Below, one piece after another: positions 7,768 to 15,863 of a stretch of DNA of 22,124 bases (position 1 is its first letter; the number at the start of each line of letters is the position of its first letter). The translations under genes were made by a program, and so were the position numbers. This DNA comes from a virus. Location of the stretch: positions 1 through 22,124 of the IMG/VR virus record IMGVR_UViG_3300035703_000429; one strand, written 5' to 3'. The notes under the pieces were generated by a model, which had not been told where the DNA came from, did no database searches, and saw only the letters and a list, made by a program, of their open reading frames with translations.

Positions 7768-8621
7768 TCTACGAACTCCACAAAATATGTTGCGGTGCTA
7801 GTAAAAACAATCGTCGGTGCTACAAGATTCGCTTTGGGAGTGATCGTTACGCTTGCCCCGGCAGGAATCGTGATTGTTTGTCCACCATTGATAGTCATAG
7901 ACGCGGCAAGCAATGGTTGAGCAGCAGCAGTTATTTGTAGAATTCGTTTATTTGCTGCAACAGACACCGTTCCACTTGTGCCTGCTAGATACCCCCACGT
8001 TCCGGAAACATCCGGCAGTTTACCATCAATACTGCTAAGGCTATTATTTGTAGTGGTTTGATTGGCAGCAGTAGCAGCGCCGTTAAGTGTTCCTAAGTTT
8101 GCTGTGACAGTGCCAGATACGGCTTGAGTGGCGGGAAAATTGTTTACGCTAACAGTTCCGCTAACTGCCTGTGTAGCAGGAAAGTTGCTGACAGAAACAG
8201 ATCCGCTTACGTTAGCGTTGACTGTTTCGAGCGCTGCCAAAGAAGCTGAATCAAGCGCAACCGTACCGGATACCGCAACGCTGTCTTGTGCAGAAGACAA
8301 GTTGCGAATGTCCAAATCGGTAGCTGACACAACCTGTGTTGCAGGAAAGTTACCAACGTTTACGGTACCGCTTACTGTTGCCGTAATTGACTCAAGCGCG
8401 GCAAGCGTTGCAGAATCAAGAGCAATCGTTCCAGATACCGCCTGAGTTGTTGGGAAATTTCCTACACTAACCGGGACAGGATTACCGGAGTGTACATCGC
8501 CACCATTAACGCCATCGCTGCCCAACACCAACTTAACACGTTGGTATTTAACGCCACCAATGTCGTCGGTGGCGACAACGTCGCCGCCTGTACCGGGGTT
8601 AAGAGTGGTATTGTCAGCCAT
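7764..8621 (-). CDS. virion protein with VSGTVxVxNFPATQ repeats
   Basis: A 285-aa protein whose head (GGDVVATDDIGGVKYQRVKL, then 'VLGSDGVNGGDV') is shared, from memory, by many phage structural proteins. Residues 50-160 repeat 'V-S-G-T-V-x-V-x-N-F-P-A-T-Q-x-V-S' at least five times, alternating with 'ALDS-A-x-LAALE' units. The final 110 residues form a beta-domain with 'GGQTITIPAGASVTITPKAN'. The repeats can form an extended beta fibre. It begins 3 bases after the stop of the 158-aa gene and ends in an ATGA overlap with the 57-aa gene. It is probably a fibre or surface decoration. Whether it sits on head or tail cannot be told from sequence. Confidence 0.72.
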   Translation of the reverse strand: MADNTTLNPGTGGDVVATDDIGGVKYQRVKLVLGSDGVNGGDVHSGNPVPVSVGNFPTTQAVSGTIALDSATLAALESITATVSGTVNVGNFPATQVVSATDLDIRNLSSAQDSVAVSGTVALDSASLAALETVNANVSGSVSVSNFPATQAVSGTVSVNNFPATQAVSGTVTANLGTLNGAATAANQTTTNNSLSSIDGKLPDVSGTWGYLAGTSGTVSVAANKRILQITAAAQPLLAASMTINGGQTITIPAGASVTITPKANLVAPTIVFTSTATYFVEFVE

Positions 8622-8624
8622 TTA

Positions 8625-9101
8625 TCAAGCAAAACGAATCAAGCTAGTCGTATCACTCTTCGCGGGGAAATCAATGGTGAACGTGCCGAACGTTGACGTG
8701 ATCGTCTGACCAAAGCTGTATACAGCAATTGCAGGCTTACCCGCAGTGGTGTCGTCAAAAATCACAAGCCCATCAGCAGAGATTGTCGCGTTGAGGAAAC
8801 TGGTATCGGCGGTGTCAATTACAGCCGTATCAGCAACAAGGTCAAGCTGCAAAGTAATCGTTTGACCGTTAAGAGTATAGGTTCCGCTTGCAGACACAGC
8901 GTCGGTGCCGACGTTAGTGATTGACGGCGCACCGGTGCCGGGGGTGCCGACAGAGACAAAGTTTTTGTCGTAGGTGCCGGCGTGTCCTGCCTTAATAAGC
9001 ACGAACTTATATGTATCGGCAGCGTTGAAAATAGAGGCTTGACCAGACAGCGGACGAAGAATGTCGCGCTTGAAAGAGTTGCAAATTGCCGTGGTGATCA
9101 T
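8625..9101 (-). CDS. small beta-rich virion protein
   Basis: A 158-aa protein starting MITTAICNSFKRDILRPLSG, then 'DTYKFVLIKAGHAGTYDKN' and strand-turn repeats through 'GTYTLNGQTITLQLDLVAD', 'LVIFDDTTAGKPAIAVYSFG' and 'FGTFTIDFPA'. An 'NSFKxxxL' opening followed by 'D-T-x-K-x-x-L' and 'A-V-x-F-G' strands is a pattern I recall from small phage structural proteins that follow capsid genes. AGGAA precedes the ATG by 10 bases. A strong terminator lies immediately upstream, so it needs read-through or its own initiation. It may be a head-decoration or minor tail protein. Confidence 0.6.
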   Translation of the reverse strand: MITTAICNSFKRDILRPLSGQASIFNAADTYKFVLIKAGHAGTYDKNFVSVGTPGTGAPSITNVGTDAVSASGTYTLNGQTITLQLDLVADTAVIDTADTSFLNATISADGLVIFDDTTAGKPAIAVYSFGQTITSTFGTFTIDFPAKSDTTSLIRFA

Positions 9102-9120
9102 TATTTAGATTCCTAAAACG

Positions 9121-9149
9121 ATAAAGGGAAGACCCGTTAGAGCCTTCCC
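9121..9149 (-). terminator. intrinsic terminator after the 135-aa gene
   Basis: On the minus strand GGGAAGGCTC pairs with GGGTCTTCCC (9126-9149) as a 10-bp stem with two G-U pairs and a TAAC loop, followed by TTTAT. It lies 25 bases after the stop of the 135-aa gene. The downstream gene begins only about 20 bases later, so partial termination is likely. Confidence 0.8.
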
Positions 9150-9173
9150 CCTGTTATAGCTTAGTCTTAACGA

Positions 9174-9581
9174 TTAAGCCAGTTGTTCACGATCCACGGG
9201 GCCGGGAGCGCTGAACTCGTTGTTGACGTCAGCCACAATCGCCCAGATGCGAGCACGGATGGTGCCGGGGGTACCAGAGATGGTGGTGACAGCATCAACG
9301 GTGTCGTTGACGGCAACAAGACCGGCAGTGAAACCGGCGCGGATGGTGCCTGCGGTAGCAGCGTTGACGTTCAGAGCAGAACCAAAGGTGGTCGTGCCAT
9401 CAGTGATGTTCACCGTGTAGGTGGTCACAGACGGAACGGTTTGCAGCACTTCGATACCGGCAGACAGAACAACGGTTCCTGCGGGGATCACAGGGCCGAC
9501 AGCGGTGCCAGAGGTGGCGGCGAGGGTAACAACCTTCTCCACAACCTTAGCATGATTTTTGAGAGACTGAGAAGCAGCCAT
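9174..9581 (-). CDS. candidate head decoration protein
   Basis: A 135-aa beta-rich protein beginning MAASQSLKNHAKVVEKVVTL, with 'AVGPVIPAGTVVLSAGIEVL', 'TYTVNITDGTTTFGSAL' and a final 'GTIRARIWAIVADVN'. Strong and weak intrinsic signals surround it: a UUCG-loop terminator just upstream (after the capsid gene), a good AAGGA ribosome site 7-8 bases before the ATG, and another terminator just downstream. A single gene bounded like this directly after the major capsid protein suggests a product needed in large amounts, as capsid decoration or cement proteins are. The fold itself does not identify it; a tail-tube or other structural role remains possible. Confidence 0.55.
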   Translation of the reverse strand: MAASQSLKNHAKVVEKVVTLAATSGTAVGPVIPAGTVVLSAGIEVLQTVPSVTTYTVNITDGTTTFGSALNVNAATAGTIRAGFTAGLVAVNDTVDAVTTISGTPGTIRARIWAIVADVNNEFSAPGPVDREQLA

Positions 9582-9595
9582 TATTTTTTCCTTTC

Positions 9596-9620
9596 AAAAG
9601 GAGGGAGCCGAAGCCCCCTC
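9596..9620 (-). terminator. intrinsic terminator after the major capsid gene
   Basis: On the minus strand GAGGGGGC and GCTCCCTC (9601-9620) form an 8-bp stem with one G-U pair, capped by a C(UUCG)G tetraloop and followed by CTTTT. It begins 7 bases after the capsid stop codon. The stable UUCG loop would also protect the 3' end of the capsid mRNA. Confidence 0.85.
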
Positions 9621-9627
9621 TTTAACA

Positions 9628-10698
9628 TCAAGCGACGTTGTACTTGGCGGTGACGATGGCTTCCGGACGCAGAATCTTGCGACCATAGACATGCATACCA
9701 CGCACGATGTCGGCAAAGCTGTCGGGATCGCGATACGTTTCCGTCTTCGTGATCGTTTCGGCAGTAGCAACCGAAGCTTCGTGACCGGCGACCAGAACAC
9801 CGAAGTTGGCGTTTTGGTTGGCGGTACCGGCAGTGCCTGCACCCGTACCCACGGCGGGGAGGTTGTTGGACACATACACCTTGAAGCCGTGCAGATTGTT
9901 CAGCACCAGACCGTTTTGCAGACCGGAACCACCGAAATCGCTGTTCAGCAGACGGCTGTCCTCATCCTTCAGCATTTCGATGAAGATGGGATCAAGCACA
10001 ATGAAGCGACCGTTGGTGTCAACGTTCTGCTGATCAAGCAGACGACCCATACGGGCAATCAGCATCAGCGGAGAGATACGATCCGTGGGGATCGAAGACG
10101 AACCCGGCAGACGCGGAGCGATGGGGATCGAATGATCACCGGCAGAAGCCGTGGTGATGTTAGCGAACGAACCCTTCTTCAGCTTCATCGTCGGCAGCAG
10201 TTCGTCGGCGTCGGCTTCAGCCAGAGCCTTCGTACCGGCAGCGGCGGTGCGAGCAACGGTGGCGACTTCGTTCAGGTTAGCCTGACGGAAACCTGCCATG
10301 TAGCCGAGCACGTCTTGGTCGTAGTTGTCCTTCAGACGATAGGCAGCACGGTCAGACGCCAGAGACATCCAGTTGATGTGCGATTGCGACGACTCAATGT
10401 CGTCCACCTTGAAGGCGAAATACGCCGACTTGTCCACCACAAGGGTGAAGTCGCTGTCGTCAAGATCTTGAGCCGTGACTTGCGTACCACGGGCATAGTT
10501 CTTAACAGCGATTTCGGGTTCCTTGATGATCTTCACCGAGTCGCCCACGTTGGCGATTTCGCCAAAGTAGTCGTTGTTGGTGATGGCTTCAACCACCGAA
10601 GACTTACGGAAAGCAAGCTGAACTTGCTTAGAATAGATGACCGGCGAGAAATTACCGGCAGGAAGGTTGCCCCAACCCGGAGCAGCAGCAAATGCCAT
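9628..10698 (-). CDS. major capsid protein, P22 coat-like
   Basis: A 356-aa shell protein of HK97 fold, inferred from family resemblance. It opens 'GNLPAGNFSPVIYSKQVQL', then 'RKSSVVEAITNNDYFGEI', 'GDSVKIIKEPEIAVKNY' (the usual N-arm and E-loop region), 'FKVDDIESSQSHINW', 'RFIVLDPIFIEMLKDEDSRL' and the closing 'LHGFKVYVSNNLP'. This order matches P22-like coat proteins of marine and freshwater podoviruses as I recall them. AGGAGA lies 8 bases before the ATG. The gene stands alone between two terminators with a 212-bp leader containing a large palindrome, and its codons look more strongly biased to C-ending forms than its neighbours. It assembles on the scaffold encoded just upstream. Confidence 0.9.
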   Translation of the reverse strand: MAFAAAPGWGNLPAGNFSPVIYSKQVQLAFRKSSVVEAITNNDYFGEIANVGDSVKIIKEPEIAVKNYARGTQVTAQDLDDSDFTLVVDKSAYFAFKVDDIESSQSHINWMSLASDRAAYRLKDNYDQDVLGYMAGFRQANLNEVATVARTAAAGTKALAEADADELLPTMKLKKGSFANITTASAGDHSIPIAPRLPGSSSIPTDRISPLMLIARMGRLLDQQNVDTNGRFIVLDPIFIEMLKDEDSRLLNSDFGGSGLQNGLVLNNLHGFKVYVSNNLPAVGTGAGTAGTANQNANFGVLVAGHEASVATAETITKTETYRDPDSFADIVRGMHVYGRKILRPEAIVTAKYNVA

Positions 10699-10766
10699 TT
10701 TAGATTCTCCTATTTAGCATTTAAGACTGTCGTGGTTCTTTATCGGGCCTTGCAGACTGTAGGTGG

Positions 10767-10802
10767 TTAATGCTAATTGCTCTAGAGTTCAATTAGGATT
10801 AA
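10767..10802. repeat. 36-bp imperfect palindrome in the capsid gene leader
   Basis: TTAATGCTAATTG (10767-10779) and CAATTAGGATTAA (10790-10802) are inverted copies matching at 12 of 13 positions. The ten bases between them begin with the 8-bp palindrome CTCTAGAG. It lies 69-104 bases before the capsid ATG and 42 bases past the scaffold terminator. It could be an RNA hairpin stabilising capsid mRNA, a processing site, or a protein-binding site. No convincing promoter was found beside it. Confidence 0.8.
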
Positions 10803-10844
10803 CGGCTACGCGCTTGGGTTATCGACGCGACACTTGACAGGAAC

Positions 10845-10876
10845 AAAAAAGAGCGTTGCCATTTCTGACAACGCCC
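10845..10876 (-). terminator. intrinsic terminator after the scaffold gene
   Basis: On the minus strand GGGCGTTGTCA pairs with TGGCAACGCTC (10851-10876) as an 11-bp stem with two G-U pairs and a GAAA loop, followed by six Ts (10850-10845). It lies about 35 bases after the scaffold stop and separates scaffold from capsid transcription. Confidence 0.9.
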
Positions 10877-10910
10877 CCGTTAGAACAGACTTTTCAGCCT
10901 GTGTCAAGCT

Positions 10911-11780
10911 TTACCGTGCATTTCCGGTAATGTCGTATACAAATTTACCAGAACGCATCGATTTGATGATACTTTCCTGATTTTTTTCATACTCCTGCAC
11001 CGACATTTTCTGCACCTGACTTTCATAGAAAACACCTTCCTGATCAGCAGTTGCATTCGGAGCAGCGCGACCACGGGTGTTCACCGCTTGTGCCGCCGCC
11101 TTGTCTTCGCTGACGCGAGTCTTCTTCGTCATGTTGCGGTCAGCCTTGTACAGATCAATTGCGCGTGCGGCAGAACGATAGTCATCGTCGTTCTCATACA
11201 GCGCATCCTGTACCCACTTCGGTTGCTCTTCCGCCCAATCGTGGAAATCATCGCTATCTTCGATCTTGTCGAAGTCGGGATGCATCTTCAACAACTCCAC
11301 TCGCGCCTTCTCTCGGGCAGTTTCACGCTCAGTCTCATCCACCTTACGCATGCGCTCTTCAAGCGTCTTTTGCGTTTCCTTAGCCTTCTTTACTGCGATG
11401 CTTTCGACAATACGATAGACGTCGGGGTACTGCTTCGCCCATGCGTCAATGTCTTCATCACGGGCAGGAAGCTTCATCTGCTTTTCAGTAGACTGCTCAA
11501 CCAACTTCTTCAGGTCGTCAATTTCCTTACGGAGATCATTTTCGACCTTCTGCGAATGACGACGCAAATCACCATAGCGCTTCTTGAACGTCTTTTCTTC
11601 AGCAGAAAGAGTTTCGTCAGAAGGCTCATCTTCATTCTTACCTTCTTCAGCGGGTTGAACTTGAGACTGCTTCATTGCCTCAAGCTCTTCCTCGTCTTTC
11701 TTAATGCGATCCTCAAGCGCGTTTCGACGCATAGAGAATGGGGCGACACGGGTTTGTGTCGGAATCACTGCTTCAGCCAT
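10911..11780 (-). CDS. capsid scaffolding protein
   Basis: A 289-aa, highly charged, mostly helical protein without cysteine. Residues 18-75 are acidic (EELEAMKQSQVQPAEEGKNE). Residues 65-165 are coiled-coil-like with dense Lys/Glu (VENDLRKEIDDLKKLVEQS, KKAKETQKTLEERMRKVDE). A conserved-looking block 'MHPDFDKIEDSDDFHDWAEE' plus 'QPKWVQDALYEND' follows, and the C-terminus is basic (SIIKSMRSGKFVYDITGNAR). This composition, and the place immediately before the major capsid gene, define podoviral scaffolds: temporary core proteins that bind the coat through a basic C-terminus and leave during maturation. AAGGAAA lies 6 bases before the ATG. No protease motif was seen. Confidence 0.85.
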   Translation of the reverse strand: MAEAVIPTQTRVAPFSMRRNALEDRIKKDEEELEAMKQSQVQPAEEGKNEDEPSDETLSAEEKTFKKRYGDLRRHSQKVENDLRKEIDDLKKLVEQSTEKQMKLPARDEDIDAWAKQYPDVYRIVESIAVKKAKETQKTLEERMRKVDETERETAREKARVELLKMHPDFDKIEDSDDFHDWAEEQPKWVQDALYENDDDYRSAARAIDLYKADRNMTKKTRVSEDKAAAQAVNTRGRAAPNATADQEGVFYESQVQKMSVQEYEKNQESIIKSMRSGKFVYDITGNAR

Positions 11781-11828
11781 TTGGTTTCCTTTCTATGGGG
11801 CTATTTGTGGCCGCTATTTGCGGGGAAA

Positions 11829-11846
11829 TAGGTTGCCGTCAACCTA
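11829..11846. other. short perfect hairpin in the gap before the scaffold gene
   Basis: TAGGTTG and CAACCTA form a 7-bp stem around a four-base loop, in the 94-bp gap between the 571-aa gene and the scaffold gene. A second small stem (AGTGT/ACACT) lies next to it near 11856-11871. On the minus strand the larger stem is followed by only TTT, so it would be a weak terminator or an RNA-processing hairpin. Confidence 0.5.
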
Positions 11847-11874
11847 AGTCTGTAGTGTATCACAACACTATTGA

Positions 11875-13590
11875 TTATTGGCGTGAATTTTGTTTGCGCT
11901 TCAACATTTCTTCAGTTTGCTCAAGCAAGGTTTGAGTGCGATAGGAATCGTCGTAGTAGCTGTTCTCTTGACGCCCAGAAGACGACGCCGCCGGTTTAAC
12001 ATTAGCAGTATCTTCTTTGAAGTTTCCGCCGCCGCTACTGCCGAAATCACCCATCATGCTCCAATCAAAACCAATGTCAGAAGCATTTCCGCCGAAGTTG
12101 CCGGTGACGCCAGTGTCAAAGTCCATGTCGCTTGTCAAAACTCCGAACGAACTGCCGAAGTCGCTCTCTGGCGCACTGTCCATGTCTGACAAACGAACAC
12201 CGAAACTACCGGCAGCGGGATCATACTTTGCCACAGTCTCACTAACAGCATCGTTCATACTCTTGCCGCCGATCACCGCATTAACTGCCTCTTGCGACGC
12301 CGCAGCAATTTGTGAGTCGCTAAGTCCAGTGTCTTTCAATTGCTCATACACATACGAACCAACGTCTGCCGCACGACCGCCTGTACCGGTTGCACCGGCA
12401 GTGGCTGCAAAGTTACCACCGTTACCCGGAAGCTGTCCAAGTTGGTCAATCTGCGACATTGCTCCTGCACGACCCTCGGTTGTCGAGACATCAAGACCAC
12501 CGGCACGCCCAACCATTTCTTGATTCAGGCGTCCAAGGTATTCGTTAACTGCGTTCTGTCCATACTTGTTGACCGCCCAACGAACGCCACTCGTCAGAAT
12601 GCCGGGAACGCCCATCGCAGCAGCAAGTCCGGTCACAACAGCACTACCGAGTTGCGTTTCGAACTTGTTAAGTCCGCCATACAAATCATCACCGACAATT
12701 TCGCCGCCTGCGCCACTACCACCCGGATTGTAAATTAGATCCGAACGACCAAAATCTTTGATATTGCTACCATCATAGGTACCGGCAACGCCGAGTCCAG
12801 TACCGTCAGTAGTCTTGTCAGTATCTTTTGTTTTGTCGGTTGTAACAACGGTGTTAATGTCCGAAGTGCCGCCGCCTGTCAAGAGAGTGTTCGTATCTAC
12901 AACTTGACCGCCGCCAACTTTAACGCCCGTGTTACCGCTTGTGTTGTTGTTAGTGGTTGAAGAAGTTCCGGTGGGCATACCCGTTTGCGTAGCATTGTTG
13001 GGCATCGGCTTCATCGGCTTGCCGTTGATGAACGGCATATAGAAGGTCTTGCCTTCAGCGTCATTGAAGTATCGAATATCGAGCGCAGGATTCTTCGGAG
13101 CCTTCGTAATATCGTAGTAGGAAGGATTGACGAAACCGCCTGCGTTAAATGCCATCTCAGTCTGACGCTCAGTTTCTTCAGAGTCAACTTCCTTCATAAT
13201 ACCGTCAATCTCGCTCTCGAAATCGTCGTCTTCTTCCTCACCCGTAAAGGCTTCATTGGAGGCTTCACCAACCTCTTCGGCGTTACCCATCTGCCCAATG
13301 TCGTTCATGCGAGCAAGACCCTTCTTGGCCTCATCACGCATCTTCATCAGTCGCTCAAGACCAATGAAACGAACAACATCAGCCGGGATGACGAACTCAC
13401 CCGGAGACAACTTAGCGTCAACGTCGTCCCTTACTTCTTCGGCAAGTGAACCAACAGGGACGTCATTACCGCTGACGGGGTCAACACCTTTGCCATCATC
13501 CATCATGCCGCCTTCGGCAAACAACTTCTTTTGATCAGTAGTGATGGCACCAACGCCAACTTTACTGCTGCGTTTCTTTCCGAAGCCCAT
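11875..13590 (-). CDS. 571-aa virion-associated protein, Gly/Asn/Thr-rich
   Basis: The N-terminal quarter includes 'KLFAEGGMMDDGKGVDPVSG' and a motif I recall from many aquatic podovirus virion genes, 'LSPGEFVIPADVVRFIGLER' followed by 'LMKMRDEAKKGLARM'. An acidic segment (EEEDDDFESEIDGIMKE) follows, then a low-complexity Gly/Thr/Asn linker (residues about 205-275). A helical region at 310-450 has 'SAVVTGLAAAMGVPGILTSG', which could touch membrane, and the Gly/Asp-rich tail is 'DFGSSFGVLTSDMDF'. The start is set at ATG 13590: GAAGGA lies 8 bases before it, whereas the upstream ATG at 13599 has that site directly against it. It overlaps the 75-aa gene by 29 bases. It may be an internal or ejected virion protein (inference). 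Confidence 0.65.
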   Translation of the reverse strand: MGFGKKRSSKVGVGAITTDQKKLFAEGGMMDDGKGVDPVSGNDVPVGSLAEEVRDDVDAKLSPGEFVIPADVVRFIGLERLMKMRDEAKKGLARMNDIGQMGNAEEVGEASNEAFTGEEEDDDFESEIDGIMKEVDSEETERQTEMAFNAGGFVNPSYYDITKAPKNPALDIRYFNDAEGKTFYMPFINGKPMKPMPNNATQTGMPTGTSSTTNNNTSGNTGVKVGGGQVVDTNTLLTGGGTSDINTVVTTDKTKDTDKTTDGTGLGVAGTYDGSNIKDFGRSDLIYNPGGSGAGGEIVGDDLYGGLNKFETQLGSAVVTGLAAAMGVPGILTSGVRWAVNKYGQNAVNEYLGRLNQEMVGRAGGLDVSTTEGRAGAMSQIDQLGQLPGNGGNFAATAGATGTGGRAADVGSYVYEQLKDTGLSDSQIAAASQEAVNAVIGGKSMNDAVSETVAKYDPAAGSFGVRLSDMDSAPESDFGSSFGVLTSDMDFDTGVTGNFGGNASDIGFDWSMMGDFGSSGGGNFKEDTANVKPAASSSGRQENSYYDDSYRTQTLLEQTEEMLKRKQNSRQ

Positions 13591-13789
13591 TGATTTCATC
13601 CTTCAATTTCGTAAGCGCATTAAGCGCCACCACTGCGCCTTGAGCGCGATAGATTTCCTGAATGTCTGACGATTGTTCCAACTTGCGACGCTGACCGTCG
13701 ACATGATGTTCAATCATAGACACAAACGCCTCCCACGTTGGGGAGTGCGTCAACATCGTCAGTTTGTTGAGATATTCTTTGTGTTTCAT
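13562..13789 (-). CDS. 75-aa helical protein after portal
   Basis: A small, entirely helical protein (MKHKEYLNKLTMLTHSPTWE; 'YRAQGAVVALNALTKLKDEI') with balanced charge and no cysteine. Its ATG overlaps the portal stop as ATGA, and its tail overlaps the next gene's start, so it is translated as part of the portal-scaffold group. Small helical proteins of this shape after portal genes are common in related phages ('W-x-x-F-x-x-x-[IL]' then 'G-A-x-x-A-L-x-x-L'). Their role is unknown as far as I know. A portal-assembly or head-vertex partner is an inference. Confidence 0.7.
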   Translation of the reverse strand: MKHKEYLNKLTMLTHSPTWEAFVSMIEHHVDGQRRKLEQSSDIQEIYRAQGAVVALNALTKLKDEINGLRKETQQ

Positions 13790-15849
13790 TGCATCGGGGG
13801 TTGCGGTTGCGGTGCAGCACTAAAGCCCTGTTCACCCGGTGTCGGCGCAGTGCCCACGCCAATATTACCACCACCACCGCCGCTAGTGTCAGACACAGGC
13901 ATCGGCTGCGCTCCCGCTTCCGGAGCAGTCGGCGCAGGCTGCATCTTCTGCAACAGCAACGCTTGCTTCGCCGCTTCTTCCATGTCGTTAGAAACCAACT
14001 CAGGATCAAGATCCATCGACTTTGCGATTTCCCTGACAATGTAGGGCAACTTAGCAAACGGAGCCAACACCGGATTCTGTACCACTTGCAAGAACTGCAA
14101 CAGGCGCTGACTGCGAACTTCGTTAGCCATCAACGACTCAGTGCCGCGAGCATTCACTTCCAGATCGCCAACGATTTCGGGATCAGGATCAAACTGCATG
14201 TTGAAGCTAAAGAATGCTTCACCCAAAGGACGCAACAGATAGTCGTCCATGTTTTTAATCACGGTTTTGATGCTGATACTGGCTGCATTCATCAGCATTG
14301 AGATGCCGGATGAAGTGCGACCAACCCCGCTTACGCCGGTTTGTCCGTGTGCAAAAGAAGGCATGCCGGTAGATTCGTCAGCAAGCACCCGAGCCTTGTC
14401 AAACAACTGCAAGTTAGTTTGAGCGACGTTGGGGAAAGACGTACCGAACAATGCTTGACCGGGAGCACCACCTTGACGACGGAACACTTTGCCGGGATAG
14501 ACAGTCATATCTTGACCGGGGACGAGGTTAGTTTCGTCAATCTCAAAGACGAGGTTGCCCGACAGCACGGCATTATCCACAGCAAGACGCATGAATCCGT
14601 TCATCAGCGTCTGCGTATCGTCCATGTTTTCTGCGACGCCAACACCGAACATCGAATACGGATTCAGTTCATACGGCACAACATAGTACGGAATACGAGC
14701 GGGCTTAAAAGGATTGAGGACAAGACGTATGATCTTGCCACCGCTGAACCAGATGTTTGCCTGCAATTCAACGCTGTCCTCAAACTCAGCGGGGATGTCG
14801 ATTTCGTTTTCGATCAACAGATCGACGTCGACAGCACCCCAATATTCCAACACTTCCCAACGCTCAACGCCCATACTGGGTTCGTAGTCGCTAAGATCAT
14901 CTTCCCAATACTCTTTGATGTAGTTGGGGCCATCCTGAACCAAAGTGTCAATAACAGACTTGCGGAACATCGGACGACGCTTGAGTTCAAGCATCTGAGT
15001 CTTGTTCAACTTGTGACGCTCAATGAAATAAGAAGACTCTTCGACGTTGTTTGCATCGGGATCAACGTAGCTATTCCAGACGCTGACGTGCTGAGCCTTC
15101 GGCATCACCTTCATCACCGGCTTATATTTACCGTTCTCCCAACGCGGATATTCCTTGTCGACGGCGAATGGGCCTTTCATAATACCAGTACCGAACAGAG
15201 CGCATTCGAACGCGGTGGAGCGGAGATGAGTGGCGGCTTTACTTTCGTCAAGCTGATCACGAATCTTCTTATCCATCTTCCGAGCAGCAACTTGCGCCGG
15301 GGAGAAAGTGACTTGCGTGGGTGACTTGCCTGCGCCTTCTTTAACGTTCAAGCCCTTGAAAGCATTCTTCATTGATCCCAACAAGTCGCTGATGCGAGTA
15401 CCGGGAGGAAGCGGCTTGCTTACGTCAATTTGAGGCGGAACTGGTTGACCCTGTGCCTTACGCTGTTCTTCTGCAACATCGATGTGGACATGCTCCGCAA
15501 TACCAATCGGTTGCGGGGTTGGGTCAACCGAAAGCGGAAACTTGCTGCCGGAAAACAGAACATCGATGATCTGACCATACGCTGCCAACACTTTCGTCTT
15601 CGTAACCTTGATGAAGACCTTAGACTTTTCAGTCTCAGTAAACTTCATATCGGGGCCATAGATGCCGCGATAGTTGCGATAGGCGCGAAGCCAACGCTCT
15701 TCGTCGTAACGACGTGCCTGCTTGGAGCGGCTATATCGTTCCTTGACAAAACTGATCAGCGATCCACCAGAGAACGCGGTTTCCCCGCTGTCATCCGGCA
15801 GGGACATTGCTTTGTCGTCAATGAAATTTTTATCGTCACGAATTGCCAT
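13786..15849 (-). CDS. portal protein, large podoviral type
   Basis: A 687-aa protein, in the size class of P22 gp1 (725 aa). The N-terminus carries 'RYDEERWLRAYRNYRGIYGP', typical of the portal clip/wing region. Later segments include 'YFIERHKLNKTQMLELKRRP', 'YYVVPYELNPYSMFGVGVAE', 'LMNGFMRLAVDNAVLSGN' and 'GVGRTSSGISMLMNAASISI', the helical crown/stem part. The C-terminus is Pro/Gly/Gln-rich (PAPTAPEAGAQPMPVSDTSG). Twelve copies form the ring through which DNA is packed and ejected; it binds TerL outside and adaptors below. AGGA precedes the ATG by about 9 bases, and TerL ends 14 bases upstream. Confidence 0.9.
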   Translation of the reverse strand: MAIRDDKNFIDDKAMSLPDDSGETAFSGGSLISFVKERYSRSKQARRYDEERWLRAYRNYRGIYGPDMKFTETEKSKVFIKVTKTKVLAAYGQIIDVLFSGSKFPLSVDPTPQPIGIAEHVHIDVAEEQRKAQGQPVPPQIDVSKPLPPGTRISDLLGSMKNAFKGLNVKEGAGKSPTQVTFSPAQVAARKMDKKIRDQLDESKAATHLRSTAFECALFGTGIMKGPFAVDKEYPRWENGKYKPVMKVMPKAQHVSVWNSYVDPDANNVEESSYFIERHKLNKTQMLELKRRPMFRKSVIDTLVQDGPNYIKEYWEDDLSDYEPSMGVERWEVLEYWGAVDVDLLIENEIDIPAEFEDSVELQANIWFSGGKIIRLVLNPFKPARIPYYVVPYELNPYSMFGVGVAENMDDTQTLMNGFMRLAVDNAVLSGNLVFEIDETNLVPGQDMTVYPGKVFRRQGGAPGQALFGTSFPNVAQTNLQLFDKARVLADESTGMPSFAHGQTGVSGVGRTSSGISMLMNAASISIKTVIKNMDDYLLRPLGEAFFSFNMQFDPDPEIVGDLEVNARGTESLMANEVRSQRLLQFLQVVQNPVLAPFAKLPYIVREIAKSMDLDPELVSNDMEEAAKQALLLQKMQPAPTAPEAGAQPMPVSDTSGGGGGNIGVGTAPTPGEQGFSAAPQPQPPMQ

Positions 15850-15863
15850 GAGAGTGTCCTATG

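Noticed and set aside
10869-10907. TTGACA...TCTAAC promoter-like pair upstream of the scaffold terminator
   Set aside because: The pair reads directly into the terminator at 10851-10876, so it would yield almost no useful transcript.
12900-13000. Possible CRISPR-like or short tandem repeats in Gly/Thr/Asn codons
   Set aside because: They are in-frame low-complexity codons of the 571-aa protein without regular repeat-spacer structure.
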